From positions 1 through 5,914 of the forward strand of contig JASEGX010000149.1 of assembly GCA_030017815.1 (NCBI GenBank): DNA of 5,914 nucleotides, in the 5' to 3' direction. Of the stretch, positions 4,598 through 5,914 are shown in pieces. The DNA is from Thermodesulfobacteriota bacterium. Its GTDB lineage: Bacteria; Desulfobacterota; QYQD01. Within the stretch, counting starts at the first letter, position 1; every line of letters starts with the position of its first letter. A program made the translations under genes and the position numbers. The notes below the pieces were generated by a model that saw only the letters and a list, made by a program, of their open reading frames with translations, did not search any database and had not been told where the DNA came from.

Positions 4598-5914
4598 TTA
4601 GGTTTTTTCGATCTTGATCTCCTCAATATGTCCGCCTAAGATGCTTAACGCCTCTTGAACCAAGGGGTGCTTTACTATCTCCTGCCGGGCGGTACGTTCC
4701 CAGCCTGTTTCCTCTGCTGTTTCACGACCAGGAGCAGCCGCTGATTCTGAAAGTATGTCTATTCTTATGTCTCGCCGGTAATATTCCCGACAAATCTCGC
4801 GCAGTCGCGCGTTATAAAAAGGATCTCTTAAGAGATCAGAAAGGGAATGATCGGCAAACACAATGGCCAGCGTATCATTTTTTACCGTCACCTCCCGACA
4901 TTGTTGTAGAATCGAGGCCAGGGGGAGGCTCTTGCTTTTAACGAAACCTAAAAAGTTCTCCGGATCTTCCGGCCTGCCAGATACAAAGGGGGCTTCTGGT
5001 TCTTTCCCTTCCTGCCCACAGCTATCCAGGTCTGACCCCGGCGGATAGGCTGTGGTCGGACCCTGGACGGGTTGTAGTCCCTCATTTTCTTTAATGCCGG
5101 AGGCCAGAATGGAAATCTTTTCCAGTATCTTTTCCACTGGAATAACATCCTTTAACAGGCTCGCTCGCATCAGTATCATCTCAAGGGTCAATCTAGGCTG
5201 TGAAGATCTTCTCAATTCCTCCCACCCCTGTATCAGCAACTGGAGATACAGGTAGATGGTCTCGGTACTTTTTGCCTGCCCCAGTCTATCCAGTTCTTCT
5301 TTTTCATCGTCTGCAACATTTATTAACGGGCCTGGTTTCCGGCAGGTCTTAATAATGACCAGATTTCGAAGGGCCTCTACCAGGTCGGCATAAAACCGTT
5401 TTAGGTCCTGACCCTGGGTATAAATCTGATCTATCAAGTCGATACTTCGCTCAAGGTTATGTTCAAATATGGCCACTATCATCTCTATAACCAGCCTCTG
5501 GTCAACAAGGCCAAAGACAGTGGCTATCTCCTCGTCCCCGGCTTCATCCCCACCGTAGGAGATAATCCGATCCAGGAGGCTCAGGGCATCACGCATACTC
5601 CCCTCGGCCTCCCGGACAATAAAGCGCAGCCCTCCTGCGCCCAGCTTTATACCTTCCTGATCGATGATGGCCTTAAGGTGGCCCGTAATCACTGCCGCGG
5701 AAAGCCGTTTAAAGTCATAGCGCTGGCAGCGCGAAAGGATGGTAATGGGAATCTTGTGTGGTTCTGTAGTGGCAAAAATAAAGATGACATGTGCCGGCGG
5801 CTCCTCTAAGGTCTTGAGAAGGGCATTAAAGGCCGGTTCGGTGAGCATGTGCACTTCATCGATAATGTATATCTTATACCGGCATTTGGCAGGAAGGTAC
5901 TTGGCGTTTTCTCT
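4598..5914 (-). CDS. dnaX: DNA polymerase III gamma/tau subunit, C-terminal part (5' end outside the window)
   Basis: This is the clamp-loader ATPase subunit of the replicative polymerase. The frame is open to the window edge, giving 438 residues here; the Walker A motif and zinc-binding cysteines would lie upstream, outside the window. Numbering from the first visible residue, Walker B is YKIYIIDEVHML (13-24), followed by NALLKTLEEPP (30-40). Sensor 1 is FIFATTEPHKIP (45-56), the arginine-finger SRC is at 61-63, and the sensor 2 segment GSMRDALSLLDR is at 105-116. A clamp-loader collar-like helical region follows. A Pro/Gly/Glu-rich linker (near 275-300) then leads to a tau-like C-terminal domain (FLGFVKSKSLPLASILQQ onward). 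A GTG at 5854 falls within Walker B and is not a start. I see no clear A-rich slippery heptamer for a short gamma form. Its stop is followed by the palindromic spacer. Confidence 0.96.
   Translation of the reverse strand, partial: RENAKYLPAKCRYKIYIIDEVHMLTEPAFNALLKTLEEPPAHVIFIFATTEPHKIPITILSRCQRYDFKRLSAAVITGHLKAIIDQEGIKLGAGGLRFIVREAEGSMRDALSLLDRIISYGGDEAGDEEIATVFGLVDQRLVIEMIVAIFEHNLERSIDLIDQIYTQGQDLKRFYADLVEALRNLVIIKTCRKPGPLINVADDEKEELDRLGQAKSTETIYLYLQLLIQGWEELRRSSQPRLTLEMILMRASLLKDVIPVEKILEKISILASGIKENEGLQPVQGPTTAYPPGSDLDSCGQEGKEPEAPFVSGRPEDPENFLGFVKSKSLPLASILQQCREVTVKNDTLAIVFADHSLSDLLRDPFYNARLREICREYYRRDIRIDILSESAAAPGRETAEETGWERTARQEIVKHPLVQEALSILGGHIEEIKIEKT

Noticed and set aside
5296..5310. 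A-rich stretch in dnaX (minus strand, GATGAAAAAGAAG) as a frameshift site for a short gamma product
   Set aside because: It does not fit the canonical A-AAA-AAG slippery heptamer in frame and I see no supporting downstream stem or stop arrangement.
5852..5854. GTG as the start of dnaX
   Set aside because: The same frame continues upstream through the Walker B residues YKIYIIDE to the window edge, so the codon is an internal valine.

Overview
The window carries seven protein genes, all on the minus strand, so transcription runs from high to low coordinates. In that order they are dnaX (its 5' part lies beyond the window), a ybaB/ebfC-type nucleoid-associated protein gene, recR, and a four-gene cluster for a pyruvate:ferredoxin oxidoreductase-type 2-oxoacid oxidoreductase (gamma, delta, alpha, beta). 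The cluster ends in a strong intrinsic terminator.

The host looks like an anaerobic or strictly fermentative/respiratory bacterium. A complete oxygen-sensitive, ferredoxin-linked POR sits next to a bacterial DnaX-YbaB-RecR block. The style of the intergenic repeats and the linkage of dnaX-ybaB-recR to a por locus suggest a deltaproteobacterial (Desulfobacterota-like) genome. That assignment is inference from memory of similar genomes, not a search.

Layout: 5914-4598 holds the C-terminal 438 residues of DnaX. 4597-4335 is an unusual spacer filled by an imperfect palindromic element built from diverged 9-base units. 4334-4023 is ybaB (GTG start). 4014-3415 is recR, 8 bases after ybaB. 3414-3264 is a spacer with a consensus-like -35 box and small inverted repeats, one stretch of which resembles the centre of the dnaX-ybaB element. 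3263-295 is porG-porD-porA-porB, with gaps of 1 and 5 bases and one ATGA overlap, evidently a single transcription and translation unit. 272-234 is the terminator. 1-138 is an AT-rich, imperfectly palindromic intergenic repeat probably cut by the window edge.

Functionally there are two modules. The first is replication and repair: clamp-loader ATPase, nucleoid protein and recombination mediator. The second is central carbon metabolism: the alpha and beta subunits bind TPP, beta also carries a proximal Fe-S cluster, delta is a two-cluster ferredoxin-like electron conduit, and gamma contributes the remaining catalytic-domain piece. Together they convert pyruvate plus CoA to acetyl-CoA, CO2 and reduced ferredoxin, or the reverse. 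I see no defence system, CRISPR array, RNA gene or transposase. The less ordinary content is in the three non-coding stretches.
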